This document shows positions 1 to 8,253 of a DNA stretch of 32,061 nucleotides, in pieces (positions within the stretch are counted from its first letter, which is position 1; the number at the start of each line of letters is the position of its first letter). The DNA comes from Kiritimatiellia bacterium (GTDB lineage: Bacteria; Verrucomicrobiota; Kiritimatiellia; JAAZAB01), in NCBI GenBank assembly GCA_028718125.1, contig JAQUMN010000045.1:1-32061 (forward strand), in the 5' to 3' direction. The position numbers and the translations under genes are program-made. The notes under the pieces are model-generated. The model was not told the DNA's origin. It made no database searches and saw nothing but the letters and a program-made list of their open reading frames with translations.

Positions 1-161
1 CATGGGATAAATCCAAACCCGACGGCCAGATGGACAAGATATTCGACGCCGCGCGCTTGCATCGGCTGGGCTTGCGTTGCCGGACTACTCTCGATCAAGG
101 CCTGGCGCGAACTGTAAAATGGTTTTTGCAAGCTCGCAAGGATGGCGCCGTCCGATTGTAA
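1..161 (+). CDS. GDP-L-fucose synthase-like SDR reductase, C-terminal end only
   Basis: The window opens inside a reading frame (codons from position 3) that ends at TAA 159-161 and encodes about 52 residues. It contains WDKSKPDGQMDKIFDAARL followed by a TTLDQGLARTVKWF segment. This matches the C-terminus of GDP-L-fucose synthases and related GDP-4-keto-6-deoxysugar epimerase/reductases, which end with a (D/W)xSKPDG..RK..D..RL block and a final EGL..T..WF helix. The full-length homologue at 8243-9154 ends the same way (TALEDGLEKTVRWF), so the two are paralogues. The catalytic YxxxK and the Rossmann motif lie outside the window. The enzyme would act in the cytoplasm on a nucleotide sugar, probably GDP-linked. 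In a heptose context it could be a DmhB/DdahC-type reductase instead; the fragment cannot distinguish these. Confidence 0.75.
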   Translation, partial: WDKSKPDGQMDKIFDAARLHRLGLRCRTTLDQGLARTVKWFLQARKDGAVRL

Positions 162-200
162 TGCCGGCGAATACGCAAAAGCTTGGTAAAGAATACTTGT

Positions 201-228
201 ATCCGTGCTATCCGTGTAATCAGTGGTG
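201..228. repeat. partial ATCCGTG-type dispersed repeat
   Basis: The sequence at 201-228 reads ATCCGTGCTATCCGTGTAAT and then CAGTGGTG. It is built from the same ATCCGTG / ATCAGTG units as the larger palindromic element at 11575-11700. It lies between the stop of the partial reductase gene and the next start at 264. Only one arm is present here, so it looks like a half-copy. Confidence 0.6.
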
Positions 229-263
229 AGTAGTTGCGCTTGTTTTTGTATTTTGGAATAGAT

Positions 264-1067
264 ATGTCCACTCCGGAAATCATTGTATTGGGCGGAAAAG
301 GCTTTGTGGGGAGCGCCATTGTTGCGGCAGCCCGGGATCAAGGTCGCGCGGCGGAGTCCATTGATGTGGCCGAGTATCCGGGAAGCATCGGAATGGCGTG
401 CCGGGTGCTGATCAATGCCAACGGTAATTCGAAGAAATATCTGGCCGATAAGGATCCCAAGCAGGAGTTCGATGCCTCTGTACGGAGCGTTTGTCATGCC
501 TTGCACGACTTCCGGTTCGATCATTATATCCAGCTTTCGACGATCGACGTCTATGCCGACAAAGGCAATCCGGCGTTAAATTCCGAGCAGGCGCCGATAG
601 ATCCCGCGCGCCTTTCCCGTTACGGACATCATAAATGGCTGGCTGAGCAATTGGTTCGTTTCAATGCCCGTTCATGGCTGATTGTTCGGATGGGTGGTTT
701 TGTCGGGCCAGGATTGAAAAAAAATTCGATCTATGACATCCTCAAAGGATTGCCGCTGCGCGTGCATCCGGATTCATGCTATCAATATCAGCACAGCGCC
801 GATCTGGCACGGATTATACTGTCGTTGGTTGATCGCCAGGTGTCCGGCGAGACGTTGAATGTTGCCGGGGATGGCGTAGTCTCGTTGCGCGAAGTGGCGG
901 CAATGGTCCCGGGATATAATCCCGAACGGTTTATGCTCGGCGCCCTGCGGGAGCGCTGTGACGTGAATATTGAAAAAGCTAAAAAACTCTGTCGCGTTTC
1001 ACAAACGCGCGCAACCGTGTCCGATTTCATCAAGCAAGTTTTAACCGGGAAAGAGGTGCTGGCATGA
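264..1067 (+). CDS. NAD(P)-dependent SDR-family epimerase/dehydratase (nucleotide-sugar type)
   Basis: The protein is 267 residues from the ATG at 264; an upstream GTG at 234 is possible but only the 264 start has GGA at a sensible distance. The N-terminus carries the Rossmann dinucleotide-binding motif GGKGFVGS. A YxxxK catalytic pair is present as YGHHK, preceded by STIDVYA, the usual serine/threonine strand of extended SDRs. These features place it among nucleotide-sugar epimerases, dehydratases or reductases acting in the cytoplasm. At 267 residues it is shorter than the usual 300-340, with a reduced C-terminal substrate domain, so the substrate cannot be predicted. Its stop overlaps the start of the GHMP kinase (ATGA), which implies translational coupling and a shared sugar pathway. 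Confidence 0.8.
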   Translation: MSTPEIIVLGGKGFVGSAIVAAARDQGRAAESIDVAEYPGSIGMACRVLINANGNSKKYLADKDPKQEFDASVRSVCHALHDFRFDHYIQLSTIDVYADKGNPALNSEQAPIDPARLSRYGHHKWLAEQLVRFNARSWLIVRMGGFVGPGLKKNSIYDILKGLPLRVHPDSCYQYQHSADLARIILSLVDRQVSGETLNVAGDGVVSLREVAAMVPGYNPERFMLGALRERCDVNIEKAKKLCRVSQTRATVSDFIKQVLTGKEVLA

Positions 1068-2044
1068 TCATATCACGCACGCCATTTCGGGTAAGTTTTT
1101 TTGGCGGGGGCACGGACTATCCGTATTTTTATGAGCAGCACGGCGGCGCCGCCCTCCTGACCACCATCAACCAGTATTGTTATATTTCCATCCACAAATT
1201 AAGCCCGTTCTTCAAGCACCGCTTCCGCGCCAGTTACGCGAAAACGGAGACGGTTTTGAAGCCGCAGGAGTTTCAGCATCCGCTGGTCCGCGAATGCCTC
1301 CTGCACCTTGATATCCGGGACGGATTGGAAATATCCCATGTGGCCGATCTGCCCGGGCGAACCGGTATGGGCTCTTCTTCTTCATTCACGGTTGGCCTCC
1401 TGCATGCCTTGCACGCTTTTCGCGGCGACCGTGTGACGGCCGAGGACCTGGCCCGCGAGGCCATTCATGTGGAACGCAAGCGGGTTGGCGATGACGGCGG
1501 TCACCAGGATCAGTATGCCGCCGCTTACGGCGGGTTCATGCGGCTGGATTTTGCGGCCGGGCCGAAAGTCACGGTGAAAAAAATATCCCTGCCGGCTGAT
1601 CGCTTGCGCGCGCTGGAGGAACGGCTGTTGCTGTTTTACACAGGCGTGGAACAATCATCCGAAAATATTCTGCGCGAACAGAAGCAGCGTGCCCCGCAAA
1701 ACGCGGCGCATTTAATGCAAATGAAGTCGCTTGTGGATGAAGCCGAGCTTGTGCTCGAGGATGGACGCGATCTGGACCGTTTTGGCGCGCTCCTGCACCA
1801 TACCTGGGAATTGAAGAAAGGCCTCTCTACGGGCATATCCACCCCCGCCATTGATCAAGCTTACGAAGTGGCGCGGCGTGTCGGCGCGCTGGGCGGCAAA
1901 CTCCTCGGTGCGGGAGGACGCGGCTTCCTGCTTATCTATGCCCCGCCGGATAGACGGGAGAAGGTCCTTGAGGCGCTAAAATCCTGTCAGCCGGTAACAT
2001 TCCTCATGGCGGACGAAGCCTCCCGGATTATCTTCAAATCCTAA
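1064..2044 (+). CDS. hddA: GHMP-family sugar kinase, D-glycero-alpha-D-manno-heptose 7-phosphate kinase-like
   Basis: The 326-residue protein has the GHMP kinase layout. The N-terminus is RTPFRVSFFGGGTDYPYFY, the substrate-binding start typical of HddA-type kinases. The ATP loop is LPGRTGMGSSSS, with GGHQDQYAAAYGG further on. The C-terminal glycine motif is GGKLLGAGGRGFLL. HddA phosphorylates D-glycero-D-manno-heptose 7-phosphate at C1, giving the alpha-1,7-bisphosphate used for GDP-heptose. That step would follow GmhA, whose homologue is at 28241-28813 in this window. The start ATG overlaps the preceding stop and has GAGG upstream. The family also contains other sugar-1-kinases (fucose, galactose), so substrate assignment is inference. 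The last four bases overlap the convergent glycosyltransferase gene. Confidence 0.72.
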   Translation: MIISRTPFRVSFFGGGTDYPYFYEQHGGAALLTTINQYCYISIHKLSPFFKHRFRASYAKTETVLKPQEFQHPLVRECLLHLDIRDGLEISHVADLPGRTGMGSSSSFTVGLLHALHAFRGDRVTAEDLAREAIHVERKRVGDDGGHQDQYAAAYGGFMRLDFAAGPKVTVKKISLPADRLRALEERLLLFYTGVEQSSENILREQKQRAPQNAAHLMQMKSLVDEAELVLEDGRDLDRFGALLHHTWELKKGLSTGISTPAIDQAYEVARRVGALGGKLLGAGGRGFLLIYAPPDRREKVLEALKSCQPVTFLMADEASRIIFKS

Positions 2045-3270
2045 GGCGGACCCAGGCGGGCAAAGCGGATCAGAGTATCCACGGTTTGTTTGGCGATCTG
2101 TTCCGGGTTGAATATGGCCAGCGCCCTTGCCCGCCCCCGGTGTCCCATCTCGCGCCGCCAAGCTGCATCCTTCTTTAGCAGCGCCAGTTTTTGCAGGAAT
2201 TCCTCGGCGGAATCCGGATCAAACAGCACCCCTTCCCGGCCTTCCGTTACAATCTCCCGGATGCCATCCAGGCGGCACGCCAGCACTGGGAGGGCGCACA
2301 TCATGCTGTGGATCAAGGCCCCGGTCACATGGAAATGATCCGTGCTTTGCCCGATGCGCATTACCAGACCGATATCAGCGGTATTGAGATGCGCATTTAC
2401 GTCCGCATGGGATGCCAGCCAGCCGGTAAGGATGATTTGGCCCTGTAGCTGATGCTTACGGACCAGTTCCCGCAGGGGCTCCAGGTCCGGTCCGCCGCCG
2501 ATAATCAACATTTTCAGATGCGGATCCGCCTGCAAGGCCGGGAGCATCCATCCGGCAACGCGCAGGATTCCTTTGTTCGGATGCAGGATGCCGTGATGAC
2601 AAAGCACCACATCGGCATCGCCAAATCCCAGTTTGCGTCGCAAGGCCGTGCCATCCCCGGGCATAAAGAGATCGGGGAGCACGGCGTCCCTGGTCACTAC
2701 CACGCGTTCGGACGATGCCCCCTTTGTAATCAGATAGCGGCGCAGGCTTTCCGATCGCGTAAGCAGGCAGGCTGCCTTCAGCCAGCTCTTAAGGTCAATG
2801 GCGTTCAGCCGTTTTTCCAACGGCCGTAGCCAGGTGAATTTTTCGCTGTAAATATTAAGAAAGAAATCCACCACCGATATGGCCAGCGGCCGGCCGGAAA
2901 TCATCTGCACCAGGCGTCCATGCGCAGGCAGGCTGCTCTCGTCAATCCAGATCAAATCGGCGCGCCAGAAAAAACGGAAGTAGAGCGCGATAAAAGGCAG
3001 CCAGGCATACCAGAGCAAAGCCTTGGCTACCTTGTCGAAGGTGCTGGCGCGGTTTACGGAAAAAGGCACGAAGCGATATGTAACGCCCGGGAAACGGTAT
3101 TGAGCGCCGGCCCGCCGTCGATTTGGCCCCATATAGAGCACTTCACACTTCTGTCCCAGCAGCCGCAGCACGTCGGGAATGATCGGATATAATTCCTTAT
3201 GATCGTGGACCCCGTACCGGTAAAGCAAGGCCACGCGCAATGGATGCTCTTTGGATTTGGATTCTGTCAT
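2041..3270 (-). CDS. glycosyltransferase, GT4-type (GT-B fold)
   Basis: The protein is 409 residues. The N-terminal half has the beta-alpha pattern of a GT-B acceptor domain, beginning RVALLYRYGVHDHKELYPII. The C-terminal half has GT4 signatures: HHGILHPNKGILR, the usual place of the donor-domain start; LIIGGGPDLEPL; and near residue 335 LPVLACRLDGIREIVTEG, the nucleotide-sugar-binding loop with its downstream glutamate. It would transfer a sugar from a nucleotide donor to a lipid-linked or growing glycan at the cytoplasmic membrane face. The start at 3270 is an ATG with no strong Shine-Dalgarno. It is transcribed alone, convergent with the GHMP kinase and divergent from the radical SAM gene at 3559. 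Donor and linkage are not predictable. Confidence 0.85.
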   Translation of the reverse strand: MTESKSKEHPLRVALLYRYGVHDHKELYPIIPDVLRLLGQKCEVLYMGPNRRRAGAQYRFPGVTYRFVPFSVNRASTFDKVAKALLWYAWLPFIALYFRFFWRADLIWIDESSLPAHGRLVQMISGRPLAISVVDFFLNIYSEKFTWLRPLEKRLNAIDLKSWLKAACLLTRSESLRRYLITKGASSERVVVTRDAVLPDLFMPGDGTALRRKLGFGDADVVLCHHGILHPNKGILRVAGWMLPALQADPHLKMLIIGGGPDLEPLRELVRKHQLQGQIILTGWLASHADVNAHLNTADIGLVMRIGQSTDHFHVTGALIHSMMCALPVLACRLDGIREIVTEGREGVLFDPDSAEEFLQKLALLKKDAAWRREMGHRGRARALAIFNPEQIAKQTVDTLIRFARLGPP

Positions 3271-3392
3271 ACGTTGCCGTTCTTCCGTCGCTTTACCGCT
3301 TGCTCAACAAGCGCAAATAGTATAGTAATTTACAGCAATTTGAACACTTAAATGAGGTGCTCAGAAATTCAGTCAGGGCTGCGTCAAGAACG

Positions 3393-3461
3393 GTCTCGCG
3401 GGAGCTCGCCCCTCCATGAATACTAATTTTTCGCGATATTGGAGGGCGGAGCGCCTGCGAC
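3393..3461. repeat. imperfect inverted repeat in the divergent intergenic region
   Basis: The left arm at 3393-3416 (beginning GTCTCGCGGGAGCTCGCC and ending CTCCA) and the right arm at 3440-3461 (beginning TGGAGGGCGGAGC) are imperfect reverse complements separated by about 23 AT-rich bases. The arms are GC-rich like REP/BIME-type elements. The element lies between two divergent genes (starts at 3270 and 3559) in a 288-bp gap that otherwise shows only a short CGCTTG / CAAGCG hairpin at 3297-3313. No clear promoter could be assigned in the gap. Confidence 0.5.
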
Positions 3462-3558
3462 GCGGCTGGTTTCACATGCATGACGCTGCCCTGGAAAGTC
3501 GGGCGCTTTTACGTCGATGTCCCCATATAACCGGGGATTGTCATAATACAGAGTGGCC

Positions 3559-5013
3559 ATGAAAATTATCGTCGGATATCCACCCACTAATTCCCCCAAG
3601 GGATTGGCGCTGCTTTCCCAGAACCGCCAGTTTCAATGGTTCAGCCACGAAACCCGGATATTCCCCGTGGTGCTCGCTAGCGCCGCCACCATGGCCAAAG
3701 AGGCCGGCCATGCGGTCATCTGGAAGGACGCCATTGCCGAAAACATGGATGACGATGCCTTTCGAACCTTTTTGCGCCGGGAGCAACCGGATCTATTCCT
3801 GTTTGAAACCAAGACGCCCGTGGTCCGTCTGCATTGGCAAACGGTTAAAAGCCTGAAAGCCGAATTTCCCGCCCTGAAATTGGCCGTGTGCGGCGACCAT
3901 GTCACAGCCCGGCCCGAAGAAACCATGCAAAACGCGCCCGTTGATTTTGTGCTTTGCGGGGGCGACTACGATTTTCTCCTACAGGACCTGGTTCGGCATT
4001 TAGCCGGTGGCGTGGCGCTCCCCGGCGGGATTGTGTATCGCCAGAATGGACAGATTGCCGGCAATAAGCATTTTGAACTGAATCACGAGTTGGACGCCGC
4101 CCCCTTTATTGACCGCCGGCTGACGCGCTGGGATCTCTATCAAAAGGAATATAATTTGCGCGGACGTCCCTTCATGTACATCATGTCCGGCCGGGACTGC
4201 TGGCATGGCAAATGTACTTTTTGCGCCTGGACGGTGATGTATCCGCGTTTTCGGGTACGCAGTCCCGAAAACGTCCTGGATGAAATCGGCCGGTTGATTG
4301 ATGAGTATCATGTGACCGAAATCTTCGACGATTCCGGCACCTTGAACACGGGCGCCTGGCTCGAGCGCCTTTGCGAAGGATTGCAGCAACGCGGCTACTC
4401 CCGCAAAGTTTGTTATTCCTGCAATATGCGCTTTGGCGCTTTGCAGCCTAAGGACTATACAATGATGCGTCGGGCCGGTTTCCGTTTGTTGAAGTTCGGA
4501 TTGGAATCCGCCAATCAGGAGACGTTGGATCGTTTGCAGAAGAAAACGCGCGTGGAGCAGATCGAGGAGGGGTGTCGATGGGCGAAGGAAGCGGGGCTGA
4601 CCGTGCACCTGACCATGATTGTCGGCTTTCCCTGGGAGACACGGGAGGATGCCCTGCGTACCTTGGCGCTGGCGCGCAAGCTGATGCTCAGCGGGAAGGC
4701 CGATTTACTGCAAGCCACCACGGTGGTTCCTTATCCGGGTACGCCGCTCTACGAACAGGCGCTGAAAGATAATGGATTTTTGTTCGATCCGGGCGATTAT
4801 GAGCGTTTCGACATGCGCGAGCCGGTGCTCAAGACGCGCATGTCCCCGGATGAGGTCCGTGAAATCTGCAGTCATATCTACACTATTTTCCTGTCACCGC
4901 GCTATATAATGCACCGGGTCAAAGCCATCCGCGGATGGGATGATATCGGTTTTCTTATGCATGGCGCAGGGGCCGTTCTTGGGCATTTGAAGGATTTTGG
5001 CCAATCGAAATAG
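3559..5013 (+). CDS. B12-binding-domain radical SAM protein
   Basis: The protein is 484 residues from the ATG at 3559; a GTG six bases upstream gives two more residues, and neither start has a clear Shine-Dalgarno. Residues 1-160 form a cobalamin-binding-like Rossmann domain (AVCGDHVTARPEETM, then VLCGGDYDFLLQDL), without the DxHxxG cobalt-ligating motif. The radical SAM core follows, with cysteines 214, 219 and 222. The spacing is CX4CX2C (CWHGKCTFC) rather than CX3CX2C. LKFGLESANQETLDRLQKKT and VGFPWETREDAL are typical of the later strands of this superfamily. Such enzymes methylate or rearrange unreactive carbons. The substrate is unknown; the setting suggests a glycan or its precursor. 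It is first in a +-strand group with a SPASM radical SAM and a methyltransferase. Confidence 0.85.
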   Translation: MKIIVGYPPTNSPKGLALLSQNRQFQWFSHETRIFPVVLASAATMAKEAGHAVIWKDAIAENMDDDAFRTFLRREQPDLFLFETKTPVVRLHWQTVKSLKAEFPALKLAVCGDHVTARPEETMQNAPVDFVLCGGDYDFLLQDLVRHLAGGVALPGGIVYRQNGQIAGNKHFELNHELDAAPFIDRRLTRWDLYQKEYNLRGRPFMYIMSGRDCWHGKCTFCAWTVMYPRFRVRSPENVLDEIGRLIDEYHVTEIFDDSGTLNTGAWLERLCEGLQQRGYSRKVCYSCNMRFGALQPKDYTMMRRAGFRLLKFGLESANQETLDRLQKKTRVEQIEEGCRWAKEAGLTVHLTMIVGFPWETREDALRTLALARKLMLSGKADLLQATTVVPYPGTPLYEQALKDNGFLFDPGDYERFDMREPVLKTRMSPDEVREICSHIYTIFLSPRYIMHRVKAIRGWDDIGFLMHGAGAVLGHLKDFGQSK

Positions 5014-5094
5014 GAGCAGGAAAAACAGTCCGGTCTTGAAGTGAAAAATAGCGGTGGCGACGGCAGAGATCATACTATCCGGATTAATTAAACG

Positions 5095-5125
5095 GCATGC
5101 TCCGTGACGATCACGGGGCGCATGC
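5095..5125. other. strong inverted repeat / hairpin upstream of the SPASM radical SAM gene
   Basis: GCATGC (5095-5100) and CCGTGA (5102-5107) pair with TCACGG (5111-5116) and GCATGC (5120-5125) around a CGA loop. This gives a 12-bp stem with a small internal loop. It ends 32 bases before the ATG at 5158 and just before the Shine-Dalgarno. No T-run follows, so it is not a standard intrinsic terminator. It could be a protein-binding operator, an RNA-processing site or a stabilising hairpin between the two radical SAM cistrons. Confidence 0.55.
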
Positions 5126-5157
5126 ATATGGAAAATGGCGGGGTAAGGGGGATGTAA

Positions 5158-5991
5158 ATGAATATAAAGCGTTTAGGTTTGTATATCATGTCGCGTTTGA
5201 GACTTTCACAGGTGGCTATGACCGTATTGTTTTCGCTCTACTCAAAATGCAAGGGGTTATTAGAACATGGCGATTGGACATACATTCACGGACTTGCTAT
5301 TGAGACCATGGAGGCGTGCAACCGCAAGTGCCCGTATTGCCCGGTATCTAAAATGCCGCCACGGCACGGAAAAATGTCTGAAGCCCTGTTCGACAAGATT
5401 ATTAACGATCTAAGCGCGATTAGGTTCGACGGGGTAATTGATTATGCTTTTTATGGCGAACCTTTGTTGGACAAGCGGTTAGTAGGATTTGTACAAAAAT
5501 CTAAGGCAAAGCTGCCAAAGTGTTTGCATCGAATATATACGAACGGGGATTTCTTAACCGAATCGCTTTACAATGATTTTGTTGAAGCCGGTTTGGATTA
5601 TTTTGTAGTTACCGATCACGACAATAATCCAAAGTCTCTTGAGTTCTTCGCGCGCCTCCCTAAAGTAAGATTCCAGCAAGCAAAGGATTTGTTTTTGACG
5701 GACAGGGCAGGGGCAGTAGATGTAAAACAGCATGTCTGGAACAAGTATCTTCAAATACTTTTCAAGTTCACCCAAAGGAATTGTTTCGCGAATTCAAAGC
5801 CTATGATCGGGTATGATGGCAGGGTGCATCTGTGCTGCCAGGACGCATTTAAAGAGACCCATCTCGGGGACTTGAACACCGAGTCTATGAAAGATATTAT
5901 TGCTCGCTACAAACCTATGCGCGTAAACATTTCGACGGGGAAAAAACTACCGGAAATATGCAGGCGTTGCGCCGGTCATAAGGATAATTAA
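5158..5991 (+). CDS. radical SAM protein with SPASM-type C-terminus
   Basis: The protein is 277 residues from an ATG preceded by AAGGGGG, a strong ribosome-binding site. The [4Fe-4S] motif is CNRKCPYC (cysteines 54, 58, 61). The segment YGEPLLDKRL is the GGEP-like SAM-binding motif. The C-terminus has cysteines in CCQDA and CRRCAGH, which resemble a truncated SPASM auxiliary cluster-binding region. SPASM proteins modify peptides, sugars or other small molecules; the family name does not give the substrate here. It is close in layout to the protein at 16080-17147, including the shared GEPLLDK motif. Base composition is more AT-rich than in the flanking genes, suggesting a separate origin. It is followed by a methyltransferase on the same strand. 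Confidence 0.83.
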   Translation: MNIKRLGLYIMSRLRLSQVAMTVLFSLYSKCKGLLEHGDWTYIHGLAIETMEACNRKCPYCPVSKMPPRHGKMSEALFDKIINDLSAIRFDGVIDYAFYGEPLLDKRLVGFVQKSKAKLPKCLHRIYTNGDFLTESLYNDFVEAGLDYFVVTDHDNNPKSLEFFARLPKVRFQQAKDLFLTDRAGAVDVKQHVWNKYLQILFKFTQRNCFANSKPMIGYDGRVHLCCQDAFKETHLGDLNTESMKDIIARYKPMRVNISTGKKLPEICRRCAGHKDN

Positions 5992-6113
5992 CCCTTTTGT
6001 TTGGGTTTTGTATTCAAGAGTGTTGTGGCCGCCAGATTGTGGCTGCTCGAGTCATGCAATATTAGCTGCGTCAGTCGATGCGGCTACGGCATCGTGATCG
6101 TTCGGAATTTGCA

Positions 6114-6896
6114 ATGAGCACAGAGCAAAACAAGTACTATGACAATGGGCTCAGTTATTCCGATGACTCGCTGGATGCGCGGTTAACCCGAGTTATCGAA
6201 TTTCTCCGCCAGGCATTGCCGGTTATCGAACTGGATTCATCGTCACGGGTCCTTGACATTGGATGCGCCAACGGCATGGTCTTGCGTTCGTTGCCAGAGA
6301 ATATCCGTCGCACGGGCGTGGACGTTGCTGGGGCCCCGCTTCAACGTGCAGAACAAGCTGGCATCGAAACGGTCGTTTGTGATTTTGACAACAATCCTCT
6401 GCCGTTTCCGGCAGGGCAATATAATCTGGTCCTGTGCAACGATGTCATTGAGCATGTTTTGCATACCGACCACCTGATGAATGAAATTAACCGGGTGCTT
6501 AAACCCGGAGGGCATCTGGTCATTTCCATTCCTAATGTCAACCAACCTGTTTCGTTTGTCATGCAGTTTATTCTTGATTTTACGCCGATGTATGCGGCTC
6601 GGTATCGTGGCACCCATTACCGTGATTTCAGCGATCGTCTGTTTGGCAAAATCTTGTCCGTACATGGGTTCGATCTTATTCGTAAGGAAGGTTCTTTTAT
6701 TTATCCTGCCGAGAACAACAGGGTTTCGCAATTAATAGCAAAGTTATTGCCGCGATGGGGCGCCCAGATACTATATTTTGCCAGGAAGAACCAGAACGCG
6801 AGTATCGCCGATGATTTTGCGGCTAACATGCCGGAACTCCAGAAATGGTTTAAAAATAAGAGGATAGAGTTGGAAAACACGACTACGTCGGGTTAA
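6114..6896 (+). CDS. class I SAM-dependent methyltransferase
   Basis: The protein is 260 residues from the ATG at 6114, chosen over an upstream start at 6078 because GGA sits about eight bases before it. Motif I is VLDIGCANGM (residues 46-55). It is followed by the acidic region VVCDFDNNPLPFPAG, then LVLCNDVIEHV and the motif III-like LKPGGHLVISIPN. This is the Methyltransf_11 / MetW-like layout common in polysaccharide clusters. It would transfer a methyl group from SAM to an oxygen, nitrogen or carbon of a sugar or lipid carrier in the cytoplasm; the acceptor is unknown. It is third in the +-strand radical SAM group. A short hairpin (CGATGC/GCATCG, 6076-6094) lies just upstream. Confidence 0.83.
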   Translation: MSTEQNKYYDNGLSYSDDSLDARLTRVIEFLRQALPVIELDSSSRVLDIGCANGMVLRSLPENIRRTGVDVAGAPLQRAEQAGIETVVCDFDNNPLPFPAGQYNLVLCNDVIEHVLHTDHLMNEINRVLKPGGHLVISIPNVNQPVSFVMQFILDFTPMYAARYRGTHYRDFSDRLFGKILSVHGFDLIRKEGSFIYPAENNRVSQLIAKLLPRWGAQILYFARKNQNASIADDFAANMPELQKWFKNKRIELENTTTSG

Positions 6897-7002
6897 GTCC
6901 GGGTCTCTCAGTCCCTCGACCAGGCGGGCACGCGAGTGAATAATGAACAATGGCAGGCCCAGGTAATTCCAGCGCAGACCGCTGCTTTATGGCGACAGGG
7001 TG

Positions 7003-8253
7003 TCAGATGCCCGCTGGTGTCGGCTTTTGCCGGGATGCAAGCATGGACTCGAACAAGTTCCGGTAGATTATACCCACTTTTTCCCACGATTCATCCGTCA
7101 AAACACGCTGCGAGTTGATCCGGATGTGATCGAACCAGCTTTCCGGCTTATCCATGAATATCCGAAGGGAGGCAGCAAGAGACTCCGGGTTTTCGGTCTC
7201 AAAGGTAAGCCCTAAGTCATATTCCCGCACCCGCTTGCCGATATGATACTGGTCGCAGGCAATGATCGCTTTTCCATGCTCGCTGGCTCGTCGCAGATGG
7301 GTGCTGGCGCCGTAAAATCCGCGCCAATAAGGAATTACCACCGCATCGCAGGCCGCATAATAATTCTGCATTTCATCCTCGGAAACATAACGGGGAACGA
7401 TATGCAGCTGATCGGTCCATCCCAATTTCTGCAACCGCTCCGTTGATCCCCAGGAATCTTCGTAAATCCCGCCCGTCTTTCCAACAATGCATACCATGAA
7501 ATTCGGTGGAACAGACTCAAGGGCCTGAAGCAGAATATTGGCGCCTTTTTCTCTGCTTCCGACCCCGAACAACAACACGATGCGACGGTCCATAGGCAAT
7601 TTCAGCTTGTTCCGCGCATCGGCTTTCGTGAACAAACCGATATGATTCTCGTGACCTTCCGGGGTGACGTGTGCATGCTTGTCATGTTCGATGTGCAAGT
7701 TGGCGAGAACATATTTGTTCGTACCTGCCACGTCCATATACCGGGTCAACCAGCGAACAGCATAATAATTAAGACCGAACCTGATTCGGGTGCGAATGCG
7801 TTTGGCGGTCAGATAGGCGGCGTAATAGCCCGGGGTCAAGCCCGCGATCGGCAAAGGGAACCCTCTCAGGGACAACTCCATGCATAGAATCAGCATGATC
7901 CAGGGATCCACATCGGTAATATATACAACATTGCATTGGCGCTTCACGGCAAGCCGGCATCCGATTCGCGTCACGATGTAGGGCTCGACGGCAAACTGCC
8001 AGAAAGTACCCAGGCGGCGTTCAAAATATTTCACGCAGCGGATGACACGCCCCGAGACTTCCTGGCTTAACCCCCGGTAAGGAGCGCCTAAATCGCCCAC
8101 GGCTTCCGGATACCGGTCCGGTCGGGCAAAGACTTCCACTTCCATGCCGGCCGATAGCATTGCACGAGTCCGCATTCGTGTGCTGTAGGGGGCATCGGCC
8201 GTATGGGTCATGCACGGGCTGATAACCATTACTTTAATCGGCTTATTGACCAT
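7003..8253 (-). CDS. glycosyltransferase, GT-B fold (group 1-like)
   Basis: The protein is 416 residues from the ATG at 8253; an upstream in-frame start at 8325 would add 24 residues and overlap the preceding gene more deeply. The N-terminus VMVISPCMTHTADAPYSTR begins an acceptor domain. The C-terminal half has VLLFGVGSREKGANILLQA, then VCIVGKTGG, YVSEDEMQNYYAACDAVVIPYW and a GTxE-like region at ASEHGKAIIACDQYHIGK. These are GT4 donor-domain landmarks, although the last motif is divergent. It should add a sugar at the cytoplasmic side of the membrane. The start lies 11 bases inside the end of the upstream SDR gene (8243-9154), so the two are translationally coupled. It is the last gene of the minus-strand group that begins with the FkbM methyltransferase. 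Confidence 0.78.
   Translation of the reverse strand: MVNKPIKVMVISPCMTHTADAPYSTRMRTRAMLSAGMEVEVFARPDRYPEAVGDLGAPYRGLSQEVSGRVIRCVKYFERRLGTFWQFAVEPYIVTRIGCRLAVKRQCNVVYITDVDPWIMLILCMELSLRGFPLPIAGLTPGYYAAYLTAKRIRTRIRFGLNYYAVRWLTRYMDVAGTNKYVLANLHIEHDKHAHVTPEGHENHIGLFTKADARNKLKLPMDRRIVLLFGVGSREKGANILLQALESVPPNFMVCIVGKTGGIYEDSWGSTERLQKLGWTDQLHIVPRYVSEDEMQNYYAACDAVVIPYWRGFYGASTHLRRASEHGKAIIACDQYHIGKRVREYDLGLTFETENPESLAASLRIFMDKPESWFDHIRINSQRVLTDESWEKVGIIYRNLFESMLASRQKPTPAGI

Noticed and set aside
4000..4608. A 202-codon minus-strand open frame
   Set aside because: It is a shadow of the B12 radical SAM gene at 3559-5013 with no recognisable motif.
6243..6731. A 162-codon minus-strand open frame
   Set aside because: It is antisense to the methyltransferase gene at 6114-6896, whose SAM motifs are clear.
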